A program made the translations under genes and the position numbers. Below, one piece after another: positions 8,923 through 16,573 of a stretch of DNA of 64,000 bases. The stretch is taken from contig CAWCJL010000002.1 in assembly GCA_963795775.1 (NCBI GenBank), positions 248,001 to 312,000 of the forward strand, in the 5' to 3' direction. The number at the start of each line of letters is the position of its first letter. The stretch's first letter is position 1. This DNA is from CAWCJL01 sp963795775 (GTDB lineage: Bacteria; Acidobacteriota; Terriglobia; Terriglobales; Acidobacteriaceae). The notes under the pieces are model-generated. The model made no database searches and had not been told where the DNA came from. It saw only the letters and a list, made by a program, of their open reading frames with translations.

Positions 8923-10695
8923 ATGAATCGCCGCCAGTTTTTGTGGATGGCCGCTGCTTCTGCATTGGCATATGGGCAGGATGCAGGCCGGCGTAAGGTC
9001 AAGGCGCTTCCACGCGGCAAGCCATCCGGCATTCCCTTCCTGGCCCGCTTCACCGATATTGGCATGGAAGCCGGACTGGCCAAGCCCACCATCTACGGAG
9101 GCGTTCAGCACAAGGACTACATCTACGAGACAGTAGGATGCGGCGTTGCCTTCTTCGACTATGACAACGACGGCTGGCTTGACATTTTCCTACTGTGTGG
9201 CACGCGTTCGGGAGAACAGCCATCCGACGCAACCAATCGGCTCTATAAGAACAATCGGGACGGCACGTTCACAGACGTGACGGAGAAAGCCGGCCTCACT
9301 CGCACCGGATGGGCAAGTGCGGTTACGATTGGCGACTATAACAACGACGGATTCGAAGACATATTCATTACGTACTATGGTCAGAATGTGCTGTATCGGA
9401 ATAATGGGGATGGTACCTTCACTGATGTAACCAAGCAGGCTGGCCTCCTTTATGAGGGCAGTACTCGCTGGGGTTCCGGATGCACCTTCCTCGACTACAA
9501 CCGCGATGGCCACCTAGATCTCTTCGTCGCCAGTTATGTAGACCTGAGTGTGGGGAGGATTCCCAAGCCGGGCGAGAATCCCTACTGCAACTACAACGGC
9601 GTCCCTGTGAACTGCGGTCCACGCGGCTTGGCTCTTCCCCCCACCTTTCTATATCAAAACCAGGGGGACGGTACGTTTCGCGATGTAACCGTCCAGAGCA
9701 AGATTTCGAAAGCACAGCGCACCTATGCCATGACCGCCGTCGCGGCGGACTTCAACAACGATAGCTGGACAGATCTTTATGTGGCGTGTGATTCGACGCC
9801 CAGTCTGTTGTTTCTCAACCAACACAATTCCACATTCACGGAGGAGGGGGTTGAACGCGGTGTTGCGCTCAGTGAAGACGGAGTAGAGCAGGCGGGAATG
9901 GGCGTTGCAGTGGGCGATTACAACCTGGATGGTAACCTGGATATCTTCAAGACCCACTTCTCCGACGACACCAACATTCTTCTTCGTAACGACGGAGCTG
10001 CTAATTTTACCGATGTCACCCTCGCCGCGGGGTTCGGCATCGAGACGCGATACATCTGCTGGGGAACGGGGTTCGCGGATTTCGATAACGACGGCTGGCC
10101 CGATATAGCGGTGGTGACCGGATCGGTTTACCCGGAGGTCGAGGCCAAATTCCCGCAATATCCCCTGAAGACGCCGCGGCTCATCTTTCGCAACCTTGGC
10201 AACGGCAAGTTCGAGGAATTGATCGACGAAGCTGGACCCGGAATTGCTGCTGCGCATTGCAGCCGCGGATGCGCATTCGGCGACTTCGATAATGACGGGG
10301 ATATAGACATGGTGGTCGTCAACCTGAATGAACCACCCTCGCTGCTACGCAACGACGTTAGCGGGGGAGCGAGCTGGCTCAAGATATTTCTCGTTGGGAC
10401 GAAGTCCAACCGAAGCGCAATCGGCTCGAGGGTCGTCGTAAGATATGGCGGAAAAATTCAGGCCCAAGCCGTCATGGCTCAGTCCAGCTTCTATTCCGTA
10501 AGCGATCGAAGATTGCATTTTGGGCTTGGATCCAGCACCTCGGCTGATATCGAGGTTCATTGGACCAACGGTCTGGTCGAGCACTTCTCGGGAATCAAGA
10601 GCAACCACCTGGTTACGATCACCGAAGGCCACGGGATCGCAAATTCAGATATGCCCGGCATGAAGCATGCAAGCGTTCCGCCTCACGGATTTTAG
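8923..10695 (+). CDS. CRTAC1/ASPIC-UnbV family protein with FG-GAP/VCBS repeats
   Basis: 590 residues from the ATG at 8923. The N-terminus NRRQFLWMAAASALA looks like a twin-arginine (Tat) signal. Calcium-type FG-GAP repeats recur throughout as DYDNDGWLDIF, DYNNDGFEDIF, DYNRDGHLDLF, DFNNDSWTDLY, DYNLDGNLDIF, DFDNDGWPDIA and DFDNDGDIDMV. These are beta-propeller blades. The C-terminal segment (AIGSRVVVRYGGKIQAQAV, HFGLGSSTSADIEVHWTNG) is the ASPIC/UnbV domain. The family is often found beside TonB-dependent receptors and TPR proteins; its substrate is not known. The gene ends just before a strong bidirectional terminator. Confidence 0.93.
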   Translation: MNRRQFLWMAAASALAYGQDAGRRKVKALPRGKPSGIPFLARFTDIGMEAGLAKPTIYGGVQHKDYIYETVGCGVAFFDYDNDGWLDIFLLCGTRSGEQPSDATNRLYKNNRDGTFTDVTEKAGLTRTGWASAVTIGDYNNDGFEDIFITYYGQNVLYRNNGDGTFTDVTKQAGLLYEGSTRWGSGCTFLDYNRDGHLDLFVASYVDLSVGRIPKPGENPYCNYNGVPVNCGPRGLALPPTFLYQNQGDGTFRDVTVQSKISKAQRTYAMTAVAADFNNDSWTDLYVACDSTPSLLFLNQHNSTFTEEGVERGVALSEDGVEQAGMGVAVGDYNLDGNLDIFKTHFSDDTNILLRNDGAANFTDVTLAAGFGIETRYICWGTGFADFDNDGWPDIAVVTGSVYPEVEAKFPQYPLKTPRLIFRNLGNGKFEELIDEAGPGIAAAHCSRGCAFGDFDNDGDIDMVVVNLNEPPSLLRNDVSGGASWLKIFLVGTKSNRSAIGSRVVVRYGGKIQAQAVMAQSSFYSVSDRRLHFGLGSSTSADIEVHWTNGLVEHFSGIKSNHLVTITEGHGIANSDMPGMKHASVPPHGF

Positions 10696-10714
10696 AAGCA
10701 GGGAGATGCAAACT

Positions 10715-10744
10715 GGGCGCCGCGTTATGAAAAACGCGGCGCCC
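10715..10744. terminator. Bidirectional intrinsic terminator between convergent genes
   Basis: A perfect 12-bp stem, GGGCGCCGCGTT paired with AACGCGGCGCCC, encloses a 6-nt loop. It lies between the CRTAC1 stop and the TonB-receptor stop, which converge here. Confidence 0.85.
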
Positions 10745-10766
10745 AATTCGTTCCAGCGGCTATCAG

Positions 10767-13700
10767 TTAGAAGCTGAACTTCGCCCCCAATTGCAATCTG
10801 CGGGGATCGTAAGCCGAAGTCACTTGTCCAAAGTTCGCATCTGTACTTCCAGCATCGACACCGTTGAACTGCGTGTGGTTGAAGGTGTTGAAGGTCTCGA
10901 ACCTCAGCTGCAGCATCGGCCCACCCTCTTTGAACGGGATGTTCTTGAACAACGACAGGTTGAAGTTGAATTGCCCCGGCAGCACGACTGCGTCGCGTCC
11001 TGCATTTCCAAAACCCTGGTTAGGGCCACCATCCCAAGGAGCGACCGGGCTCGCGAAGGCATTCTTGTTGAACCAGGCGAGCCTCGTCTTAGGATAAGTT
11101 ACCTTCGCCACCAGGTTGGGGCGATTCGTTGTGCCGCCGCCGAGGCCGAGAGTGTCGGCTCCGTTATAGGTGATGTACTGCGGGGTTCCCGTCTGTGCGA
11201 TCGTTATGCCAGAAAACGTCCAGCCGCCCAGGACGGTACGTTGAAAGGCATTACCATTATTTGCGTAGAACGGAAAGTTGTAGATGTAGTTCGCGTTGAA
11301 GATATGACGCCGGTCGAGCGCTCCCGACGCCCTATCGTATGCCGGGTTGAACGGGTTAGAAACAGAATTCAGGTCGTAACTCACCTCATCGATCTCATGC
11401 GAGTACGTATAGGCGAGTTGGACTGTAAGTCCGTGCCGCGCCTCCATGCGCAGACCAGCCTGAAGCGAGTTATAGCTGAAGTTTGTCCGATTCTCCTCCT
11501 GTGTGATCGTGCTGAAGCCGGGGAAGATTCGATATAGGTTTGCATTCAGCGTGCCGTTCGCCACGCCCTCGCGCAAGTCGTAGGGATTTGCCGGATTGTT
11601 CGGATCCGTGAGGGGTAAGGTGTTGATCGCTCGATCGTCGCTCTGGTGCCAGCCGGTCGAACCGGCATATTGCAGTACCGCGACGATGGACTGTGCCACC
11701 TGATGTTGCACTCCCGCGCTGAACATGGCCGTGCCTGGCGGCTGGTAGTTGTAGTCCAGGCTGGTCAGTGTCGAAGGAAATGTCTGGGAAGTCGTGGCGC
11801 CAGTCAGAGCGCTTGTGCTCGGGTTGGAGAAATAGACGTTGGTGGCCGAGGGCTGATAGGCGAACGGGGGATTCAATGCGGCATTGTAAACATCGTTGCC
11901 TTGGACGCGTTCGAAGAACATCCCAAAGCCGGCCCTGACAACCGTAGTGCCATTGCCGGTAACGTCATAGGCAAAGCCAACTCTCGGCTGCCAAGTGTTG
12001 TATTTGTTCTGCACCACTCCACGGGGGAAGCCGCCCACGCCTGCTTCTCTGATGCCGTTCAGATAGAAAGGCGCACCATTGAAATCAGTCAACGCCGCCG
12101 GATTCAGAGTGCCGTCGGGATTGAGTGCTGTCGCTGCGAGGGCGGGATTGAAATCCGCCACAACAAAGTTCGCAAATCGGTTATAGCGCTCAAAGGCATG
12201 TGGCATTCCGTCAAAGCGAATGCCCAGGTTGAGAGTCAACTGCGGAAGGATGTGCCAGTTATCATTGACGTAGAAGCCGTAGTTATTATTCACCCAGTGC
12301 TTGCCCGCTAGATAGTTGAGTTGGGTAAAATCGGCTGCGTCGCCGAGGAGGAAGTTCACATACGAGTCCCTGGAAAATGTGCTGTTGTTAAAGACAGCAG
12401 TTCCTTGCGTATTTGCCTGCAGTTGCTGGTTTTTGGGGTCATGCAAGTAGCTGAAGCCAAACTTCAACTGGTGCAGTCCCTTCGTCCAGGACAGGTCGTC
12501 GCGCACCTCATAGCCGTTATAGGAATTCTTCCAGGGGAAGTAGCTGGAACTCCAGGTGGTCCCATACGGTGCGCCCAACTGAATCTCCGGCATGCGGCTG
12601 CCGACGTTGTTGGCCACTGGGAAGAAGCTTGTACCGGTCCATCCAGAGGGCCGCGTCGCTACGCCCACGGGATCAAGGTGAATCAGATTGCCGCTGTAGA
12701 GAAAGGCTGTTTCGTTGAGCAGGTTCGGCGAAAGTGTCTGCGTCAACTTGATCGTCGAGGACCAGGACGGGTTGAGCATGGCCGTCCCCACCGTGGGATA
12801 ACTGCTGTCTCCCCATAGCGGCGGGTAGTATGTCTGCGTCACCTGATCGTGGAGATAGTGACCCATCAACTGGAGCTTGCTGTTGATCCTGTGATCGATG
12901 CGGACCACATCTTCGCGAACATTGGTGGGCTGAGGAATGGACGAAATGTACTGGCTGGTGCCAAAGTTCGGTCTGGGGAACGTGCCCGCATTCAGTTCCA
13001 GTACGGCGTTCGGGTCGATCAGGTTGGCGGGAATCGTGTTATTGGGGAAAGGTTGTCCCGGTGTGAGGCCATCAGCAGCGTAGAGGGCCAGCCTGGCCGG
13101 GTCGCTAGTGACAGGAACGATCGGAACCGTCCCGTTTGCCGGGACGTTGTAGGTCAACGGCTGTCCTGCCACCGGGAAGTTGTTGGCGGCGATCGTGTTG
13201 ACAATAGACGGCGAGCTTCCTTGAATCAGCCGACGCCACTCTTCATTCACGAAGAAAAAGGTTCTATCGCGTGACTTGTTATAGACGTGCGGAATCCACA
13301 GGGGACCGCCGATGTTCCCGCCCGGCTCGTTCAGCCGGAACTTCGGCCGCCTTTGGCCCGCCAGGTTCGTGAAGTAGTTGTTAGCGTCGAAGGCTTCGTT
13401 CCGGTTGAACTCCCACAGCCCCCCGTGAAAATCATGGGTGCCGGATTTCAGAACCATGAGGATGGTGCCACCGGAGCCAATGCCATAATCCGGCCCGTAG
13501 TTACTGGCTAGCGTCTGAAATTCGGCGAGCGCATCCATCGAAGGCAAGGAACTGAAACACCCACCGCAGCCGCGGTCATTCAGCTCGCCTCCGTCCAGCA
13601 GGTAGATGTTGTGGCTCACACGCGTTCCGTTGAAGCTGAGCCCGTTTGCGGAGGTCAGGGCGTTCACTCCGCCGAAAGACGGTAAGTTGTTAGAAACACC

Positions 13701-14183
13701 CATGCCGAGAGCAGCAAGGGCCGTCACATTGCGGCCGTTGGTCGCCAACTGCGTAACTTGTTGGCCGCTGATCAGGTTACTTAATTCGTTGGTTTCGGTC
13801 TGGACCTGTAAAGCGTTCCCTTGAACGGTAACTGTCTGTCCTTCGCTGCCAACCGTGAGGGCGATATCTTCCCGCAGCGTTTGGGCAGTGTTCAGGACGA
13901 CATCCGTCTTCGTGTATTGCTGGAAGCCTGGCGCTGAAGCAGCGATGGTGAAATGGCCGATACCAAGGCTCGGGAAAAGATAGATGCCGGCTGAGTTCGA
14001 CACCGTGGTTCTTTTCTGTGAAGTAGCGGGATTGGTTACGGTTATGGTCACGTTTGGAACTGCCGCTCCCGAGGGATCGGTTACCGTTCCGGTGATGCTG
14101 GCGTTTTCCTGGCCGGTCATCCTGGGTGCAAGGAGAAAGACCATACTGAATATGAGACTGATCAAGAGGAGAGAGCGACGCAT
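10767..14183 (-). CDS. TonB-dependent receptor, Oar-like, with carboxypeptidase-regulatory domain
   Basis: 1138 residues. A signal peptide (LLLISLIFSMVFLLAP) precedes an N-terminal carboxypeptidase regulatory-like beta-sandwich (ITGTVTDPSGAAVPNVTITVTN). A plug domain follows, and then a long beta-barrel ending in Phe (LQLGAKFSF), as expected for outer-membrane insertion. The large acidobacterial receptors of this type are thought to import sugars or peptides with TonB energy. The true start is the ATG at 14183, with AGGAG 6 nt upstream. A TTG immediately before it extends the frame by one codon only. The gene converges on the CRTAC1 protein and has a strong promoter about 180 bp upstream. Confidence 0.95.
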   Translation of the reverse strand: MRRSLLLISLIFSMVFLLAPRMTGQENASITGTVTDPSGAAVPNVTITVTNPATSQKRTTVSNSAGIYLFPSLGIGHFTIAASAPGFQQYTKTDVVLNTAQTLREDIALTVGSEGQTVTVQGNALQVQTETNELSNLISGQQVTQLATNGRNVTALAALGMGVSNNLPSFGGVNALTSANGLSFNGTRVSHNIYLLDGGELNDRGCGGCFSSLPSMDALAEFQTLASNYGPDYGIGSGGTILMVLKSGTHDFHGGLWEFNRNEAFDANNYFTNLAGQRRPKFRLNEPGGNIGGPLWIPHVYNKSRDRTFFFVNEEWRRLIQGSSPSIVNTIAANNFPVAGQPLTYNVPANGTVPIVPVTSDPARLALYAADGLTPGQPFPNNTIPANLIDPNAVLELNAGTFPRPNFGTSQYISSIPQPTNVREDVVRIDHRINSKLQLMGHYLHDQVTQTYYPPLWGDSSYPTVGTAMLNPSWSSTIKLTQTLSPNLLNETAFLYSGNLIHLDPVGVATRPSGWTGTSFFPVANNVGSRMPEIQLGAPYGTTWSSSYFPWKNSYNGYEVRDDLSWTKGLHQLKFGFSYLHDPKNQQLQANTQGTAVFNNSTFSRDSYVNFLLGDAADFTQLNYLAGKHWVNNNYGFYVNDNWHILPQLTLNLGIRFDGMPHAFERYNRFANFVVADFNPALAATALNPDGTLNPAALTDFNGAPFYLNGIREAGVGGFPRGVVQNKYNTWQPRVGFAYDVTGNGTTVVRAGFGMFFERVQGNDVYNAALNPPFAYQPSATNVYFSNPSTSALTGATTSQTFPSTLTSLDYNYQPPGTAMFSAGVQHQVAQSIVAVLQYAGSTGWHQSDDRAINTLPLTDPNNPANPYDLREGVANGTLNANLYRIFPGFSTITQEENRTNFSYNSLQAGLRMEARHGLTVQLAYTYSHEIDEVSYDLNSVSNPFNPAYDRASGALDRRHIFNANYIYNFPFYANNGNAFQRTVLGGWTFSGITIAQTGTPQYITYNGADTLGLGGGTTNRPNLVAKVTYPKTRLAWFNKNAFASPVAPWDGGPNQGFGNAGRDAVVLPGQFNFNLSLFKNIPFKEGGPMLQLRFETFNTFNHTQFNGVDAGSTDANFGQVTSAYDPRRLQLGAKFSF

Positions 14184-14232
14184 CAAAGGCTCCTAAAGGA
14201 ACGCCCGCGACTGCTGTGCGGCGTCGGGTGGT

Positions 14233-14244
14233 GAAAACGTTTTC
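14233..14244. promoter_or_regulatory. LacI-type operator palindrome GAAAACGTTTTC
   Basis: This is a perfect 12-bp palindrome with the central CG typical of LacI/GalR-family operators. It lies 50 bp upstream of the TonB-receptor start and about 115 nt downstream of the predicted transcription start, where a bound repressor could block elongation. No LacI-family gene lies in the window. Confidence 0.55.
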
Positions 14245-14364
14245 CAAACGGCCTTCGTCGACCGGTTGTTGATTATGAAGAGCACTGCAATCGCTGTTTG
14301 CTTCGCCCCATCTCGCTGAGAAAGCCGGAGACTCCTTCAGCCAGCAACGTGCGAATGAGCAAGA

Positions 14365-14393
14365 TTTATAAGCCGTGTCTCTGGCCTTGTCAA
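14365..14393 (-). promoter_or_regulatory. Sigma-70-type promoter for the TonB-dependent receptor
   Basis: On the minus strand, TTGACA (14393-14388), a 17-bp spacer and TATAAA (14370-14365). The predicted transcript starts near 14358, giving a leader of about 175 nt before the receptor ATG. Confidence 0.72.
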
Positions 14394-14633
14394 GAAGCGA
14401 TTCGGCACCGTCGGATGGCTAGGGAGCGTTCACATCCTCGCGTTTCATGGGGCGAATCGAAGGCCGCCGCTGAGCGGATTCGAATGAAGGCTCGCCTGGA
14501 TAGGCGTGGAGAATACCTGCGGTAGGTTGAATGTGGCGGTCGAAAGTTGCGCGGCAAATGAGAATCGTCGTGATACTACGACGCGATGACCAAAATGCTC
14601 ATCTATTGATACAAACTGACGAAAACAAAAAGG

Positions 14634-14852
14634 TTACGCGGTGGCGTCTTTGTACTCTTCGTACCAGGCCATCTGAATGGCTTCGAGTTTGCTCTCGTTG
14701 CTTTTCGCGGGGTCGTCAGCAAATCCTTCCAACTCAGTCACATAGCGGTGGAGATCGGTGAAGCGAACGGTCAGCGGATTCTGATCGGGATACTTCTCCT
14801 GCAGTTGAATTCCGATCTCTTCGGCGTCATTCCAGGTGATTTCGCGAGCCAT
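14634..14852 (-). CDS. iscX: Fe-S assembly protein IscX
   Basis: 72 residues. It matches IscX by the conserved acidic pattern: ITWNDAEEIGIQL, KYPDQNPLTVRFTDLH, LEGFADDPAKSNESKLEAIQMAW. IscX is a small cytoplasmic protein that binds the cysteine desulfurase IscS and iron and modulates Fe-S cluster assembly. It lies 92 bp downstream of an ISC-type ferredoxin gene on the same strand, the same fdx-iscX order as at the end of the E. coli isc operon. The other isc genes are not in the window. Confidence 0.92.
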   Translation of the reverse strand: MAREITWNDAEEIGIQLQEKYPDQNPLTVRFTDLHRYVTELEGFADDPAKSNESKLEAIQMAWYEEYKDATA

Positions 14853-14944
14853 TTCGGGTGCCTTTTGGGGTCAAATTGTGCGCATTTTGCGCGCTTTTCG
14901 TAGTGTATTTCTCGACAACAGGCAGGTTACCGAAAGTCGGCAGC

Positions 14945-15379
14945 CTATTTCGATTCGGCCAGGCTCAACGGCTTGCCTTCCGAGACGTAATTCCGGTTCC
15001 ACTTCGGGATCTCGACGACATACGTACCGGGTCCGGTGATGACGGCCTGGCAGCCGAGGCGCGAATTGAGCTGGACGTCAGCCGCGAGGTCCAGCCGATC
15101 GAGTTCATCGTCGTCGGCTTCGGAGATTCTCGGCGCGCCGTCCTTGATCCAGAGGTGGCAGGTGGTGCAGGCGCAGACACCGCCACAGGCGTGATCGAGA
15201 AAGATGCCGAAGTTCTCGGCGACATCGAGGAATGACATGGGCTTGCCGTGATGGTCCCAGGGCATGGTGCCGTATTCGAATTCGACGGTGCGGCCTTCGG
15301 GCAAAAAGGTGACGCGGACCATATTGGGCGCGGGCGGACGGGAGAGATCGACGGGCGTGCTGTTCTGGTGCTCTGCCAT
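14945..15379 (-). CDS. fdx: ISC-type [2Fe-2S] ferredoxin
   Basis: 144 residues. The cluster ligands are C65, C71, C74 and C110 in the adrenodoxin-type pattern C-x5-C-x2-C...C (ACGGVCACTTCH, RLGC), with an extra cysteine at 69. The protein carries an acidic segment (EADDDELDRLD) typical of partner docking. Such ferredoxins donate electrons during Fe-S cluster assembly. It is longer at the N-terminus than E. coli Fdx by about 20 residues. It forms a pair with iscX. Confidence 0.93.
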   Translation of the reverse strand: MAEHQNSTPVDLSRPPAPNMVRVTFLPEGRTVEFEYGTMPWDHHGKPMSFLDVAENFGIFLDHACGGVCACTTCHLWIKDGAPRISEADDDELDRLDLAADVQLNSRLGCQAVITGPGTYVVEIPKWNRNYVSEGKPLSLAESK

Positions 15380-15536
15380 AGATAGGTCGGGCGAGTGTGC
15401 GGCCCTTCCCTATTATCGCCCGCCGGGAGGTTTTGAGCAGGAGCTAACACGGACGAGAGACAGGGCGCGAGTTATAGGATGGAGCGGTTGGCGCGCAGCG
15501 CGCCTTCGGATCACCGCAGTGCAAGGGGAGGCGGGG

Positions 15537-16388
15537 ATGGAAACCACAGATAGATTTGCAGGGCGGCGGGCCGCGTTCCGTGCTCTGCATCAGAGCGGAT
15601 GTTTTATTCTGCCGAATCCATGGGACGTGGGCACGGCGCGCTTTCTGGAGCATTTGGGATTCGAGGCGGTCGCCACCACGAGCGCCGGCTTCGCCTTCGC
15701 GCAGGGGCTGCCGGACGCAGCCTGGGCGGTGCCGCGCGATGCCATGCTGGCGCACATTGCTTCGCAGGTAGCCGCAGTGGAACTGCCGGTAAATGCGGAT
15801 TTCGAGTCGGGCTACGCACATGCACCGGAGGGCGTGTATGCCAACGTGCTGTTGTGCTTGGCAACGGGAGTGGCCGGGCTCTCGATCGAGGACGCGACCG
15901 GCGACCCGCAGCATCCCCTTTATGATTTGTCGCTGGCAGTCGAGCGTATCCGCGCCGCGCGGGAAGCGATCACGGCCTCGGGTGTGGATGTGCTGCTGAC
16001 GGCTCGGGCGGAGTGTTTCCTGGTGGGATATCCCGATCCACTCGGCGAGTCGGTGCGGCGGCTCGAGGCATACGCGGCTGCGGGCGCGGATGTTTTGTAT
16101 GCGCCGGGCGCGCAGGAGCGGCCGGAGGTGGAGGCGATCGTGGCAGCAGTGCGGCCCAAGCCGGTCAACGTGCTGATCACCTCAAGCTTGGGATTGAAGA
16201 TGGCGGAACTGGCTGAGATCGGGGTGCGGCGGGTGAGCGTGGGGTCTGCGCTGGCGCGGGCGGCGTGGACCTCATTTGCGCGAGCCTCAAGGCTGATGCT
16301 GTACGAAGGCAGCATGGCTGGACTGGATGGGTCGATCTCCTATGCAGAGTTGAATGCGTTGTTTCTGGAACGGCGACTGAAAGGTTGA
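15537..16388 (+). CDS. Isocitrate lyase/PEP mutase superfamily protein
   Basis: 283 residues from the ATG at 15537, which has GGGAG about 6 nt upstream. The alpha/beta barrel family is recognised by ILPNPWDVGTARFLEHLGFEAVATTSAGFA at the N-terminus, then the metal-binding VNADFESGYA, the GLSIEDATGD loop, and LLTARAECFLVG. In this family the enzymes make or break C-C or P-C bonds (2-methylisocitrate lyase, PEP mutase, oxaloacetate decarboxylase). The usual KKCGH-type catalytic loop of isocitrate lyases is not seen, so the exact reaction is open. It stands alone, divergent from fdx and convergent with treZ. Confidence 0.88.
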   Translation: METTDRFAGRRAAFRALHQSGCFILPNPWDVGTARFLEHLGFEAVATTSAGFAFAQGLPDAAWAVPRDAMLAHIASQVAAVELPVNADFESGYAHAPEGVYANVLLCLATGVAGLSIEDATGDPQHPLYDLSLAVERIRAAREAITASGVDVLLTARAECFLVGYPDPLGESVRRLEAYAAAGADVLYAPGAQERPEVEAIVAAVRPKPVNVLITSSLGLKMAELAEIGVRRVSVGSALARAAWTSFARASRLMLYEGSMAGLDGSISYAELNALFLERRLKG

Positions 16389-16573
16389 CGGAGTGTGAGG
16401 AGCTCGGAGTTCGGAGGACAACGCGGGGGAAAACAGATTCCCTATGCTCCGGGGGTGAGCTCCCTCAATATCAAGCTCAAGCTGACAACGAAGCATCCAC
16501 TCTCCGTTCTGATCTACTCTGCAGGATACTTCGTCATCCGAGGCACGGCGAGAGAGGCAATTCAAAGACAACA

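Larger units (their letters stand above)
14184..14633. other. 450-bp intergenic region upstream of the TonB-receptor gene
   Basis: It holds the receptor's ribosome-binding site, a LacI-type palindrome and a strong leftward promoter (listed separately). At 14566-14583 there is an inverted repeat CGTCGT-N6-ACGACG without a T tract. No convincing gene was seen in it. Confidence 0.6.

Noticed and set aside
14566..14583. CGTCGT-N6-ACGACG as terminator of iscX
   Set aside because: It lies downstream of iscX on the minus strand but has no T run and a weak stem; left as an unexplained inverted repeat.
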